DNA from: a virus
Length of the DNA: 56,019 bases
IMG/VR virus record: IMGVR_UViG_3300036402_000107
Coordinates: 1 to 56,019 of that record
Strand: one strand, 5' to 3'
Under the pieces are notes generated by a model. The model was not told the origin of the DNA. It was given only the letters and a program-made list of their open reading frames with translations, and did no database searches. A program made the position numbers and the translations under genes. The first letter of the stretch is position 1; every line of letters starts with the position of its first letter. Positions 8,778-18,412 of this stretch are shown piece by piece.

Positions 8778-9587
8778 ATGATCGAGAACAATCAACAGCT
8801 GCTCGTCACCGGGTCGATCCTGCACCTCGCACGGATCGACGAGAGCGTCGTCCCGGCGGTGGTCGGCCCGGCACGCGACGTCGGCACCATCACCGTTGTC
8901 AACCCGGGCATGGCGTCGGACGCCATCGAACTTTTCGACGCCCGGGGAGGTCGCCGCTCGCGGATCAGCAGGCGGATTCTGAACGTGAACGAGACGGCGG
9001 AGGTCATGTGCTCCAACCTCAGCCTCGACAACCTCGCCTTCACTTTCGGTGCGGACGCCGTGCAGACCTACACGCAGTCGGCAACGCCGCTCACCGGCGT
9101 CTCGCACTACGTCTACCCCGACTCCAAGCTGCACCTTCACGACAACAGCGGCAACTACCTCTACCCGATCACGTCGGTGCAGAGCATCGGCACCCTCGTC
9201 AACGGCACGGACTTCGTGGTCACGCCCGAGGGTCTGAAGATGGGCTACGTCACCATCCTGCCCACTTCGGCCGTCGCCGCCGCCGGTGCCACCCTCAACG
9301 TCAGCTTCACCCCCGCCGCCGTCTCCGGTGCCCGCTGGTTCGCCCCGCAGAAGCAGCCCTCCGCCAAGTGCGAGGCGTGGATCTACTGGACGAGCGACGA
9401 CTACCAGACCGTCATGCTCCGCGACCACGTGCAGGTCTACGTCACCCCGGCGAACGCCGAGTTCAGCGAGACCGACTACAGCAAGATGCGGCTCAACATA
9501 GCCGTCATCAGCAACCTCGCGAACACGACGCGTCCCGCCGGTCGCTTCGTGCACCCGGTCGGTGCGATCCCGAACCGAACGATCTAG
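8778..9587 (+). CDS. Probable major tail tube protein
   Basis: The ATG at 8778 has TAGGAG upstream and gives 269 residues; the longer open frame from 8619 has no site. The protein is rich in Val/Thr/Ser, beta-like, and lies directly before the chaperone pair and tape measure gene, the usual place for the tube protein. A strong terminator follows, as expected for a highly expressed structural gene. Confidence 0.7.
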   Translation: MIENNQQLLVTGSILHLARIDESVVPAVVGPARDVGTITVVNPGMASDAIELFDARGGRRSRISRRILNVNETAEVMCSNLSLDNLAFTFGADAVQTYTQSATPLTGVSHYVYPDSKLHLHDNSGNYLYPITSVQSIGTLVNGTDFVVTPEGLKMGYVTILPTSAVAAAGATLNVSFTPAAVSGARWFAPQKQPSAKCEAWIYWTSDDYQTVMLRDHVQVYVTPANAEFSETDYSKMRLNIAVISNLANTTRPAGRFVHPVGAIPNRTI

Positions 9588-9614
9588 CACGCCGCAACGT
9601 ACAATCCTCCGTCC

Positions 9615-9658
9615 GCTCGGCGTACCAACTCTCCAAACGCGGTACGCCGAGCTTGTTT
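9615..9658 (+). terminator. Rho-independent terminator after tail tube gene
   Basis: A perfect 12-bp stem (GCTCGGCGTACC, complement at 9641-9652) with a 14-base loop is followed by TTGTTT. Confidence 0.8.
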
Positions 9659-9687
9659 CCGGAGACCCCCGCACCGAGGAGATCGCC

Positions 9688-10230
9688 ATGGAAAACCCGC
9701 AGCAGGAACGCAAGAGATTCGCACTCGTCGTCGACGAGGAGGACGGCTACAAGATCAAGGTCTACCCGCTCGCCTACCACGTGCTCGAGCAGCACGCCGA
9801 TGCCGTGGCCTTCGTCCTCAACTCCGCAATGCGGATGGACGCGAAGGGGCTGGTAGAGGCGGCAGCGAGCGGCGACGGCTCGAAGCTCTGGACGCTGCTC
9901 GCCCCGTTCGCGGGTCGGCAGATCCTGCAGATGGTGAACTCCTGCTGCGTGCCCACGCTGGCCGAGAGCTACGCCGCCCCCGACGTGGTGGCGGAAGCGT
10001 GCGGCAAGTGGATCGAACTGTCTTTTCTCCGGCGAGGCTCTTACGACAGGCTAATCAAGACCGCCGAGAGTCTCGCAAAGGCGGCGACCGGGGAGTCCTT
10101 GGATTTGCGGAGTCGCTTGCAGAGCTTGTTAGCTTCGGCTTCTCCGAGCAGTCAATCTACGACTGTGAACGGCGGGACGGGCACCCCTGCCGAGGATGGA
10201 CAGTCCCGGAGTGGATCGAACGCCGCGTAG
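9688..10230 (+). CDS. Tail assembly chaperone, zero-frame product (G-like)
   Basis: The ATG at 9688 has GAGGAG upstream; 180 residues. It lies between tail tube and tape measure, the invariant place of the G/GT chaperones that load the tape measure protein. The second half (9999-10230) overlaps a reading frame in the -1 phase that continues to 10358 without a plausible start of its own, which is the layout of a programmed -1 frameshift. Confidence 0.7.
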   Translation: MENPQQERKRFALVVDEEDGYKIKVYPLAYHVLEQHADAVAFVLNSAMRMDAKGLVEAAASGDGSKLWTLLAPFAGRQILQMVNSCCVPTLAESYAAPDVVAEACGKWIELSFLRRGSYDRLIKTAESLAKAATGESLDLRSRLQSLLASASPSSQSTTVNGGTGTPAEDGQSRSGSNAA

Positions 10231-10358
10231 CGATGCAGCGGGTCGATAGCCAGCGTCGCGTCAGGGAGATGAGCGACACGACGCTGGCTATCGCCGCCGC
10301 GATCGACAAGGACGGCAACCGGCAGATGCTCCAGTTCCACGCTGATCTCTTGAAGTGA
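9999..10358 (+). CDS. Tail assembly chaperone frameshift extension (T-like)
   Basis: This -1 frame is open from about 9999 and encodes a convincing C-terminal domain beginning GFAESLAELVSFGFSEQSIYD. The leftmost start (GTG 9999) has no ribosome site, so it is probably made only as a fusion to the preceding chaperone by -1 frameshifting somewhere in 10000-10130. I do not see a canonical XXXYYYZ heptamer; candidate stretches are the TTTTC near 10022 and GCAAAGG near 10076. Confidence 0.6.
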   Translation: MRQVDRTVFSPARLLRQANQDRRESRKGGDRGVLGFAESLAELVSFGFSEQSIYDCERRDGHPCRGWTVPEWIERRVAMQRVDSQRRVREMSDTTLAIAAAIDKDGNRQMLQFHADLLK

Positions 10359-10365
10359 GGCATAC

Positions 10366-12636
10366 ATGTCAGAGCAGGAACGCTCCGTAACTTTCAAGAT
10401 GATCATGCAGGAGCTTGTCTCCGAGGCAGCACAGAAGGCCAGTGCTGCGATGGTCAAGACCACCGAGGACGTGAAGAAGGCCGTAGCAGCGGCCAACACC
10501 ACGACCACGGAGATGACCAAGACCGTCGACGAGGCGGCGAGGAAGTTCGAGAACACCAAGGTCGGCGTCGAGAAGACCGCCGAAGCCGCCAAAGTCCGCC
10601 TGATCCCCGCGATGAAGGAGGTCGCCAAGGAGGCGGGCAAGGCGGCGACGGAGACGGGCAGGATCAAGGATGAGGCCGAGAAGGCCACCAAGGCTACGGG
10701 CGGTCTGTTGGCCGGAAGCAAGGAGGTCGGCGACCAGATCCAGAAGATCACCAAGGTCTTCGCCATCGCCGGTGCCGCCGTCAAGGGCGTGGAAGCGGCG
10801 TGGCGTGGCGTGCAGCTCGTGCAGGCGATCGTCTCCAACGACTTCGACAAGCAGGTGGTCGCCGCCAACCGCCTGCAGAGCGTCATCGAGAGCCTGCCCG
10901 GGGGCGGTGCCGTGGTCGGCATTGGTGCCTCGATCAACAATCTGTTCACCGGGAACAAAGACTACGTCGAGGATCTGGAGCGGGCGAACAAGAAGCTCGA
11001 GGCCCACACCGAGCGGATGAAGACCGTGGGCGAGCAACAGAAGCAGATCAACGACGCCGCCAAGGGCTACCTCGAGTCCCTGAACGGGCAGGCCGACAGC
11101 GTCTTCCGCACGCAGGCTGAGATCAACGCCCGGAGTCTGGTCGAGCTTCGCAAGCAGCGTGACCTGATCGCCGAACGGATGGCCGGCACCTTCTCGCCCG
11201 CACAGCGTACGCAATTCCTGAAGGACGCCGACCAGATCATCGACCACATCGCGAACCGGCAGACCAGCGAGATGGCCCTCGCGTGGACGTCGGCCAACCG
11301 AGAGCTGGAGGCGGAGAACCTCAAGCTGATCGGCCGGACGGCGGAGGCAGACCGCGTCACCTTCAACAACTCGCTGCAGGAGAAGCAGATCGCCGCCGCG
11401 AAGATGGGCGACCGCTTCGCGGCACTGCAGGAGAAGATCAACACCGTCCTGCTCGCCGCCTTCGACAAGGAAGCGAACCGCAAGAGGCAGGAGTTCCTCA
11501 CCGGCTTCGACGCCGACCTCGACGCCCGTGCCCTCCGTGCCACGGGAGACCCGGCACAGGGGAGGCGGGCCGACACCGTCGAGCTGCAGTTCCGGCAGCA
11601 GCGGCAGCGGGTCGAGCTGAACCGCTCCATGAACGAGCAGGGCGTCGGTGCCGCCGATCAGGGGGCGATGCGTGGCCAACTGGAGAGCGTGCAGCGTCTC
11701 GAGCTTCAGCACCAGAAGGTCACGCAGGCGATCGACGCCAGCAGCGACGCCGAGCAGCGATTCGCGGAGAAGATCGAGGCGGCGAACGCTCTGGCAGGCA
11801 GCGGCAAGATCTTCGACTTCGAGGCACAGGATAGAATCAAGGACGCACAGGCACGATACAACGCCGAGATCGAGAAGACGATCGCCCTGCTCAAACAGAT
11901 GCAGGCACAGTCCACCGACCCGGCACAGCAGGACGCGATCCAGCGGCAGATCGACAACGTACAGACGTCCCAGATCAAGGCCAACGATCAGGTGCAGTCG
12001 TTCGCCAAGCAGAGTGCGTCAATCCTGCAATCGTCGCTCGAGCCAGCCTTCGCCGGGATCATCGACGGCACCATGTCCGTGAAGGATGCTTTCAAGGGCA
12101 TGCTGAAGAGCATCGCCAAGGGCTTCGCTGAACTCGCCGCTCAGCTTCTCACCAACCTGATCATCAAGAAACTGATCATGGCCGCGATCGGCGGTGGGAG
12201 TGGGGGTGGCGACTTCAGCGGTGGCGGCAGCACCTATGAGGGCGGGGGCGGCGACTTCGCCGGTGGTCAGGGCTACGCGGAGGGCGGACTCGTCACCGGC
12301 GGCGTCAAGGGCGTGGACTCCGTCAACGCCAAGCTGATGCCGGATGAGTACGTGCTCACGCCGCAGATGGTTCCCCACTTCGGCCTTGGCTACCTCGAGG
12401 AGCTTAGGCGTCGCGTCCTCTCGGGGACGGCACCGGTGCCCCGCACTACGGCGGTGGCTGCGTTTGCCACGGGAGGCCCGGTCGTGGGCTCGAGCGTGGG
12501 CACCAGCGTCTCGGGCTACCCGATCCTCCCCGCCGACGAGAGCACGTCCGACAGGCTCTTCGCCGGTGGCCCGAACGCCCTGATCTCCCACATCGGCAGG
12601 AACCGGGACGCCGTTCGCCGAGTCCTAGGCATCTGA
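10366..12636 (+). CDS. Tape measure protein
   Basis: At 756 residues this has long alpha-helical and coiled-coil stretches rich in Ala, Lys, Glu and Gln, and a C-terminal phage pattern: VKDAFKGMLKSIAKGFAE, a Gly-rich linker, then YAEGGLVTGGVKGVDSVNAK and MPDEYVLTP. It sets tail length and is packed in the tube lumen. A hydrophobic glycine-rich segment (GGAVVGIGASINNLF) occurs near residue 185. It follows the chaperone pair. Confidence 0.88.
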   Translation: MSEQERSVTFKMIMQELVSEAAQKASAAMVKTTEDVKKAVAAANTTTTEMTKTVDEAARKFENTKVGVEKTAEAAKVRLIPAMKEVAKEAGKAATETGRIKDEAEKATKATGGLLAGSKEVGDQIQKITKVFAIAGAAVKGVEAAWRGVQLVQAIVSNDFDKQVVAANRLQSVIESLPGGGAVVGIGASINNLFTGNKDYVEDLERANKKLEAHTERMKTVGEQQKQINDAAKGYLESLNGQADSVFRTQAEINARSLVELRKQRDLIAERMAGTFSPAQRTQFLKDADQIIDHIANRQTSEMALAWTSANRELEAENLKLIGRTAEADRVTFNNSLQEKQIAAAKMGDRFAALQEKINTVLLAAFDKEANRKRQEFLTGFDADLDARALRATGDPAQGRRADTVELQFRQQRQRVELNRSMNEQGVGAADQGAMRGQLESVQRLELQHQKVTQAIDASSDAEQRFAEKIEAANALAGSGKIFDFEAQDRIKDAQARYNAEIEKTIALLKQMQAQSTDPAQQDAIQRQIDNVQTSQIKANDQVQSFAKQSASILQSSLEPAFAGIIDGTMSVKDAFKGMLKSIAKGFAELAAQLLTNLIIKKLIMAAIGGGSGGGDFSGGGSTYEGGGGDFAGGQGYAEGGLVTGGVKGVDSVNAKLMPDEYVLTPQMVPHFGLGYLEELRRRVLSGTAPVPRTTAVAAFATGGPVVGSSVGTSVSGYPILPADESTSDRLFAGGPNALISHIGRNRDAVRRVLGI

Positions 12637-12646
12637 GGAACCGACC

Positions 12647-15136
12647 ATGGCAGAACTCCCTGACGGCCCGATCATCCCCTCGCCGCTCGTCGACGCGAAC
12701 CTCCCCGCACTCGACGACCAGCTGTGGACGCCCTCCGCTGCGTTCGTGCACAACTGGCAGCAGGCGTGCCGGGTCTACAGCCAGTACACCACCGACGTCA
12801 AGCACTCCCCGTCGATGGTGAGCAGCAGGGAGGGGTTGCGTGACCGGCCCCGCAAGCTCGTCACCGCCGAGCTGCTGGCGTTGTCGACGCACGAGTTGAA
12901 GACGATGCGTTCCTTTATGTTCAGGCAGGGGCAGGCCCGTTCGCTCGCCCCGCTCTTTTGCGATCAGACCTTCCTGACCCAGCCTACGGGCTGGTCTTGG
13001 GTGGAGGGCTCGAGCGTCGGCAACGGCTCGTGGGCGTACAAGTCCAAGGTCGGCGTCTTCGACCTCTCGCGGGGCGGTCAGACGATCTTCTTCACCCCAC
13101 CCCACGACCTCGTGAAGGGCATGCTCTTCCTGTGTGCGTCCGGGACGACGCCGGTGGTCAACCGCACGACCCCCGGCGAGCCGAACAGCGACGTCGACGT
13201 CATCCTCCCCGCCGCCACGGTGGCGATCCGGCAGAATCAGGGGGCACACAACAACACGACCGGAACCAACTGGCACTTTCACCGTGGAGTCGTCGACTTC
13301 GACGTGCTCGGCGGTGCGGCGATAGACCCCGACTCGTTCGGCATCCCCACCGTGGAGCTTAACGCCCTGACGCTCGACTACCTGCTGGCCCGTGGCTGGG
13401 CGTCCGGCACCCTCGCGAGCGTCCGCTTCATGTACTTCCAGACCAGCGGGTCGTTCATCGACCTCAAGGTGCAGGCGACGGCGACGATCTCCTGCGACAC
13501 CAGCCTGCGACGCTTCTACCGTGGCGGTCGCGTGATGGTCTGCACCCCACCCAACGATTCCGCCGCCGTCCCCCGGTTCGCCATCGGCACCATCGGCACC
13601 GTGCTCTCCGGCGGACTCGCCCTCGAAGACGGCTTCGTCAACGACTTCCCGCTCGGTGCCCGCGTCTACCCGCTCATGGAGGGACGGCCGGTGCTCCGCC
13701 CCGAGATCAGCCTCGAGACCGACACCGCCGGTTCGTTGACGTACAGCGTGCAGGAGGACGTGGGCGTCACGCAGATCCCCGCCACCGCCCTCCCCGGGGA
13801 GCAGACGACGACGCAGGCCGCTTTCGGCCTCCCGGTCTTCCCCTGTCGCGGCGACTGGAAGACCAAGCCAAGGCTCTCGAGCGACCGCTCGGAGACGAGC
13901 ACCCCGAGCGGCATCACCGACGTCTCCAAGCTCAAGGGTCTACGGCCCGTGGTCGTCTGTGCCCTTGACTTCGAGTTCCTGACGAGGCAGGAGGCGTGGG
14001 ACTTCATTCGCTTCTTCGACTCGAGACGCGGGCGTCTCTTCCCCTTCATCCTGCGTCTGCCTTCGTGGGAGCTGGTCGGCGTCAACTACGGCGTAAACGA
14101 CGTCGAGTTCCGGGCGAGCGGGGACGAGCGGGATTGGTTCTTCGCACAGTACGTCTGCTTCGAGCTTGCGGACGGCAGCACGCACTTCCTGAAGGTCGAG
14201 AGCTGGGAGCGGTACGCACCGCCCAACGACAACCTCGACCACGTGACCTTCACCCAGAATCTGCCCGCCGGAGTCAACGCCCTCAACGTCGTCGCCGCCT
14301 ACTTCGCGATCTCGGCCTGCTTCGACTCCGACGCCATGCAGGAGGAGTGGAGCACGGACGAGACGATGCGGACTAGCATGGCGTTCCGCGAGTACCCCTT
14401 TGATCAGGACGTCTCGATTCCGGTGGACGACCCCCGCACCGGCGTCGAGCGGAATCCGGACGGCCCGTTCCCGGGAGACCCGGGCATGCCGCCCCCGGGC
14501 ACCGTGGTCTACTGCCAGCTGCAGGACTGCAACGGGGTGCCTGTCAACAAGTGGGTTCGGAGCAACCCGCCCCCTCCGCCCTACATCTACGACCCGGGCA
14601 CCGGTGCCGTGATGATCGTCGACTGCACGACCACCGTGGTGGGGCAGCCCCCGGGTACGGTCGTTCTCGGCTTCGAGGAGGTGCCCTTCCCCCCGGGCGA
14701 CCCCGCGAACCCGCCGTGGGTTCCGCCCTGCAACCCGGCGTCCCCCTCGTGCTTCGACTACAACTGGATGGTGACCAACTGCCCGTTCACCAAGACCGTC
14801 ACCATCAGCGACCCGTACGCCGACGCCAACAACCCCGACTATTCGTTCTCGGGCACCCACACCGTGACGCTTCAGGCGAGCGGGTCGTGGGTCGGCTACG
14901 CCCCGTCGCCGTCCGGGTCGGGCATGACCAAGCGTATCCAGCTTGCCTGCTCCGAGGGGAGCGGCGTCAAGAAGTGGTTCTGCGACCTGACTACGTCGGT
15001 GGCCGGTTTCGGCCACGGTGCGAGCTTCGAGCAGGCGTCGTCCAACGACTGCCCTGCTGACGGTGGCTACGGCTTCGTCAGCGAGTCGGGCTCGATCTCG
15101 ATGCCGAAGAGTGGGGCTTCCGTTTCCGTCTCCTAG
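12647..15136 (+). CDS. Distal tail/minor tail protein with extended C-terminus
   Basis: This 829-residue protein follows the tape measure and precedes a DUF2163-like hub, matching the distal-tail position in gene transfer agent-like tails. The segment EAWDFIRFFDSRRGRLFPF near 450-468 resembles the DUF2460-type pattern. Beyond residue about 600 it is Pro-rich (PPPPPYIYDPGTG) and then a Cys-containing beta-rich end that could be an exposed adhesion domain. A GAGGA site precedes the start. Confidence 0.65.
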   Translation: MAELPDGPIIPSPLVDANLPALDDQLWTPSAAFVHNWQQACRVYSQYTTDVKHSPSMVSSREGLRDRPRKLVTAELLALSTHELKTMRSFMFRQGQARSLAPLFCDQTFLTQPTGWSWVEGSSVGNGSWAYKSKVGVFDLSRGGQTIFFTPPHDLVKGMLFLCASGTTPVVNRTTPGEPNSDVDVILPAATVAIRQNQGAHNNTTGTNWHFHRGVVDFDVLGGAAIDPDSFGIPTVELNALTLDYLLARGWASGTLASVRFMYFQTSGSFIDLKVQATATISCDTSLRRFYRGGRVMVCTPPNDSAAVPRFAIGTIGTVLSGGLALEDGFVNDFPLGARVYPLMEGRPVLRPEISLETDTAGSLTYSVQEDVGVTQIPATALPGEQTTTQAAFGLPVFPCRGDWKTKPRLSSDRSETSTPSGITDVSKLKGLRPVVVCALDFEFLTRQEAWDFIRFFDSRRGRLFPFILRLPSWELVGVNYGVNDVEFRASGDERDWFFAQYVCFELADGSTHFLKVESWERYAPPNDNLDHVTFTQNLPAGVNALNVVAAYFAISACFDSDAMQEEWSTDETMRTSMAFREYPFDQDVSIPVDDPRTGVERNPDGPFPGDPGMPPPGTVVYCQLQDCNGVPVNKWVRSNPPPPPYIYDPGTGAVMIVDCTTTVVGQPPGTVVLGFEEVPFPPGDPANPPWVPPCNPASPSCFDYNWMVTNCPFTKTVTISDPYADANNPDYSFSGTHTVTLQASGSWVGYAPSPSGSGMTKRIQLACSEGSGVKKWFCDLTTSVAGFGHGASFEQASSNDCPADGGYGFVSESGSISMPKSGASVSVS

Positions 15137-15147
15137 GAGGACTTGCA

Positions 15148-15957
15148 GTGCTAAACCCGCTCGACGTCAAGACAGCGAAACAATTCGTGACCGTGGTGAC
15201 CTTCCAGTGGGGGGTTGCCAACACGTACCGGTACGCCCGCTGGGACAGCAACTTTCTGGACGTGCTCTCCGCCCCCGAACTCGACGTCGAGACCGACAAG
15301 CAGCACGGTGGCGTTCAGGACGTCTCCTACCGGGTGACGCTCCGCACCGACCGCGTCCCGCTCGACATGCTCCTCCGTACGGGCGTCGCGTTCGCCACGC
15401 TGCAGGTGGAGATCGGCGAGTGCGACCCGACCGACTACGCCGCCACCTATCGTGTTCACTTCGTCGGGCGGGTCTCCCAGAGCGTCCGCAACGCCAAGGG
15501 TCTCCCGAACCTCGTGAGGCTCGAGGTCATCGGCTGGAAGGAGCGGATCGGCTACCCTCTCGGCCTCCTCTGCACGTCCACCTGCCAGCACGTCCTAGGC
15601 GACGCGGGGTGCGGCGTCAAGCTCAACCACTACGACTACGAGGGACTATGCAACGCCATCAACAAGGACACGATCAGCATCGTGGGTCTGCCGGACGGGG
15701 ACACGGACAGCTGGTGGGAGTTCGGTCAGGCGAGCTTCGACGGACTCGACCTCATGATCGTCGAGCAGCTCCCGAACAAGGATCTCCGCCTGATCAAGCC
15801 CCCGCCCCCCGAGTGGCTGGGGCACATCGTGCTCTGCCTCCCCGGCTGCAACAAGGAGTACGCGGGAGACTGCAAGAACAAGTGGGGCAACCAGAAGCGG
15901 TTCTTGGGTCTGGGCATCAAGATGCCGCTGCACAACCCGCAGACCGAGCCGGGATGA
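15148..15957 (+). CDS. Tail hub protein, DUF2163/BR0599-like, cysteine-rich
   Basis: The GTG start has a perfect AGGAGG. The 269-residue product matches the hub family found in gene transfer agents and related phages: RVHFVGRVSQSVRNAKGLPN, then a cysteine set in CTSTCQHVLGDAGCGVK and CLPGCNKEYAGDCKNKWGN near the C-terminus. In the gene transfer agent of Rhodobacter, the homologous hub carries an iron-sulfur cluster on such cysteines (recalled knowledge). Its neighbours (peptidase, large baseplate protein) are in the same order as there. Confidence 0.8.
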   Translation: MLNPLDVKTAKQFVTVVTFQWGVANTYRYARWDSNFLDVLSAPELDVETDKQHGGVQDVSYRVTLRTDRVPLDMLLRTGVAFATLQVEIGECDPTDYAATYRVHFVGRVSQSVRNAKGLPNLVRLEVIGWKERIGYPLGLLCTSTCQHVLGDAGCGVKLNHYDYEGLCNAINKDTISIVGLPDGDTDSWWEFGQASFDGLDLMIVEQLPNKDLRLIKPPPPEWLGHIVLCLPGCNKEYAGDCKNKWGNQKRFLGLGIKMPLHNPQTEPG

Positions 15958-16373
15958 ACTGGGTGGAGCAGCTGTCCCACGCCCTGCGTCGCCGGGCACG
16001 CGGGCCGTACGTCTCCTGCTGGTCGTTCGTGGTCGGGGTCATGGACGAGCTGCACGGCATCGCCCTGCCGCTGCCGCGAGCCCTGCCCACGGATCTCGCC
16101 TTCAACCGCCCGATGGAAGCGACGCGGGCGGTCGTCCGGATGCTCCGCCGCTACCCCCACACGAAAGTGGACGGGGAGATCGAGCCGGGCGACCTCGTCC
16201 TCGTGCGGGTCACCAAGGGCGTCGGCCACGCCCTGATCGCCGGGCCGACGCCCAACACGCTGTGGCACTGCGACGTCGGCGGAGTCTGGTACACCGGCGT
16301 CGGCCCGTGGAAGAGTCGCATCGTTCGAGTCGTCCGTTCGCTGTGCCGTGAAGACTGGAGAGCACGACTATGA
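15954..16373 (+). CDS. NlpC/P60-type tail peptidase
   Basis: The ATG overlaps the hub stop codon (ATGA). The 139-residue product has a catalytic Cys in YVSCWSFVVGVM near residue 22 and a His in GVGHALIAG near residue 91, the order of the NlpC/P60 cysteine peptidase fold, followed by WHCD. In gene transfer agent-like tails a peptidase of this type sits between hub and baseplate genes and opens peptidoglycan during entry. Confidence 0.8.
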   Translation: MNWVEQLSHALRRRARGPYVSCWSFVVGVMDELHGIALPLPRALPTDLAFNRPMEATRAVVRMLRRYPHTKVDGEIEPGDLVLVRVTKGVGHALIAGPTPNTLWHCDVGGVWYTGVGPWKSRIVRVVRSLCREDWRARL

Positions 16374-18412
16374 TCGCAGTAATGTACGTTCTGGGCATCA
16401 CCTCGCTGGTCTACATGGTCGTTTACGCGGTCGTCTCGACGGCGATCTCCTACGGCATCAGCTACTTGCTCGGCAGGATGAACAAGCCGAGACAGCAGAC
16501 CGCACAGGAGTCTCAGCCGACGCTCTCCACGCGTGGTTCCCGCCTGACCCTCCTGCTCGGCCGTCGCCGCGTCGCCCCGGTCGTGCCGTGGGTCGGTGGC
16601 CGCACCGTCAAGAAGAACAGCAAGGCACAGTACTACAAAGAGAAGGGGATGCACGCAATCTGCCTTGGCCCGATCGATGCGATCCTCGAGATCTACGACG
16701 GCAGCAAGAAGATCCTCACGCCGACCATCGGCCCGCTCTACCGGGCGACGACGCCAGCCGGGTCACAGTTCACGGTTGAAGACGTCGGCACCTTCCGCGT
16801 CTACTGGGGCGAGAACGAGCAACCCCTCGACCCGATGCTTTACGAAGAGATGGGCATCGGCAGCATGTGGCCCGGCGTCGCCTACGTCGTCTGGGACAAC
16901 AAGGCGGTGAACCCGGGGTGGATCTGGAACGACGTACAGTACGTGGTCGAGCGGATCTTGACGACCGAAACCAATCTGACCGACTCGATCCCCCACCTCC
17001 CCCGCACGACGCGTCCCCGCCGTGGGGCGATCGACGACAGCGGCGTCAACCCCGCTCACGCGATCTGGTACTTCCTCACCGCCCCGAGTCCATACGGGCT
17101 GGGCGTTCCGGCTCAATGGCTCGACGGCGGTGCCTTTGAGTACCTAGGGCAGCTGTGCGTGGCGGAGCACCTGCCCGTCAACATACTGGCGAGGGACGGC
17201 GTCAACGGCGACCAAGTCCTCAGCGAACTCATGCAGGAGGTCGGCTTCTTCATCACGCAGGTCGGCGAGAAGTTGGTGCCGATCGTCGTCCGCCCCCCGG
17301 GCAACACGACGCTCCCGCAGATCACCATCGACGCACAGCAGCAGCCCCTCCCCGAGATCACGAGGCAGCACGGCGAGACGACGCCGACGCGGAGCATGTA
17401 CCGCATCTTCGACGAGGAGATGGGCTGGAAGCTCTCCGACCTCAACGTCGACAACGACGCCGCCGCCCGCTCCCGGGGTGCTCAGCAGTCCAAGGAAGTG
17501 CAGCTGCAGAACGTCACCAACAGGCTCACCGGCACCGAGATCATGCAGCGTATGGTGCGGGACGACTCGATCGACGGCGAGACCTACAGCTTCGAGCTGA
17601 TGCGGGGTGCCCGCGACCTCTGGCCCGGTCAGCTCTTCGTCGTCCCGAACTTCGGCACGCTCCGCGTCGCCAGCAAGAAGCCGAGCTTTATGAACTCAAC
17701 GGTCAGCATCGACGCCGTTCTGGAGAACTACGGGATACGGCTGCACGACCGGTACGTCGACGGCGTCGGCGACCCCCGCACCGACGGCATACAGCCCGTC
17801 GCCCAAGACCCCTATGTGCGTCTCTTCATCGTCCCCGAGGCGATTCTCAGCGTCGGCTCCCTCTCGATGTGGGTGCTCCGCGTCCGTGCCCACGGCGGGA
17901 TCGTCAGTGCAGAGGTTATGTTCAGTGCGACCGGTGCGAGCTACGCCCGGGTCAACCGCGACGAGCCGCACGTGACCGCCGGGACGATCAACCGCCCGAT
18001 CCTGATCGACGAGGCGACCCACAACGGAGGAGTGCTCGACGCCGCCCTGAGCTTCACGCCCTACAACGGCGACACTGACGAGATCGACGACCTCGCTGGC
18101 AACGACGCGGAGTGGGAGGAGGGCGACCAGATCGCCGTGATCGACGACGAGGTGTTCCTTGTGCAGAGGCTCGCACCGGTCGAGGGCGGGTTCAGGATCG
18201 ACGGCTTCCGCCGGGCGGTCTGGGGCACGGTGCCCGCAAACCACCTGCAGGGGACACCGGTCTACATCTTCAGGATCTCCGACCGCATCACCTACACGAG
18301 GCACCTCGTCCGTGCCGGGAACACCCTGCACGTCAAGACCCTGCCCTACACTTCCACCGACGAGATGACCCTCGCCACCGTCGCCGACCACGTGATCGCC
18401 TTCCCGGCGTGA
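16370..18412 (+). CDS. Tail tip/baseplate protein (GTA megatron-like)
   Basis: At 680 residues, the ATG overlaps the peptidase stop. It has an N-terminal hydrophobic segment (residues about 4-35, with ISYGISYLLG), then a phage tail 3/gpJ-like body: RSMYRIFDEEMGWKLSDLNV near 345-365 and LWPGQLFVVPNFGTLRV near 420. The end (VDGFRRAVWGTVP-like) resembles the C-terminal part of tail tip proteins. It is the last gene of the tail operon. Confidence 0.75.
   Translation: MIAVMYVLGITSLVYMVVYAVVSTAISYGISYLLGRMNKPRQQTAQESQPTLSTRGSRLTLLLGRRRVAPVVPWVGGRTVKKNSKAQYYKEKGMHAICLGPIDAILEIYDGSKKILTPTIGPLYRATTPAGSQFTVEDVGTFRVYWGENEQPLDPMLYEEMGIGSMWPGVAYVVWDNKAVNPGWIWNDVQYVVERILTTETNLTDSIPHLPRTTRPRRGAIDDSGVNPAHAIWYFLTAPSPYGLGVPAQWLDGGAFEYLGQLCVAEHLPVNILARDGVNGDQVLSELMQEVGFFITQVGEKLVPIVVRPPGNTTLPQITIDAQQQPLPEITRQHGETTPTRSMYRIFDEEMGWKLSDLNVDNDAAARSRGAQQSKEVQLQNVTNRLTGTEIMQRMVRDDSIDGETYSFELMRGARDLWPGQLFVVPNFGTLRVASKKPSFMNSTVSIDAVLENYGIRLHDRYVDGVGDPRTDGIQPVAQDPYVRLFIVPEAILSVGSLSMWVLRVRAHGGIVSAEVMFSATGASYARVNRDEPHVTAGTINRPILIDEATHNGGVLDAALSFTPYNGDTDEIDDLAGNDAEWEEGDQIAVIDDEVFLVQRLAPVEGGFRIDGFRRAVWGTVPANHLQGTPVYIFRISDRITYTRHLVRAGNTLHVKTLPYTSTDEMTLATVADHVIAFPA

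Noticed and set aside
9600-9605. TACAAT before the tail chaperone genes
   Set aside because: No matching -35 lies 16-18 bases upstream, and the site is followed by a terminator.
13979-13991. CTGACGAGGCAGG inside a tail gene, like a hammerhead core
   Set aside because: There is no GAAA, stem III or stem I partner upstream; it is coding sequence.
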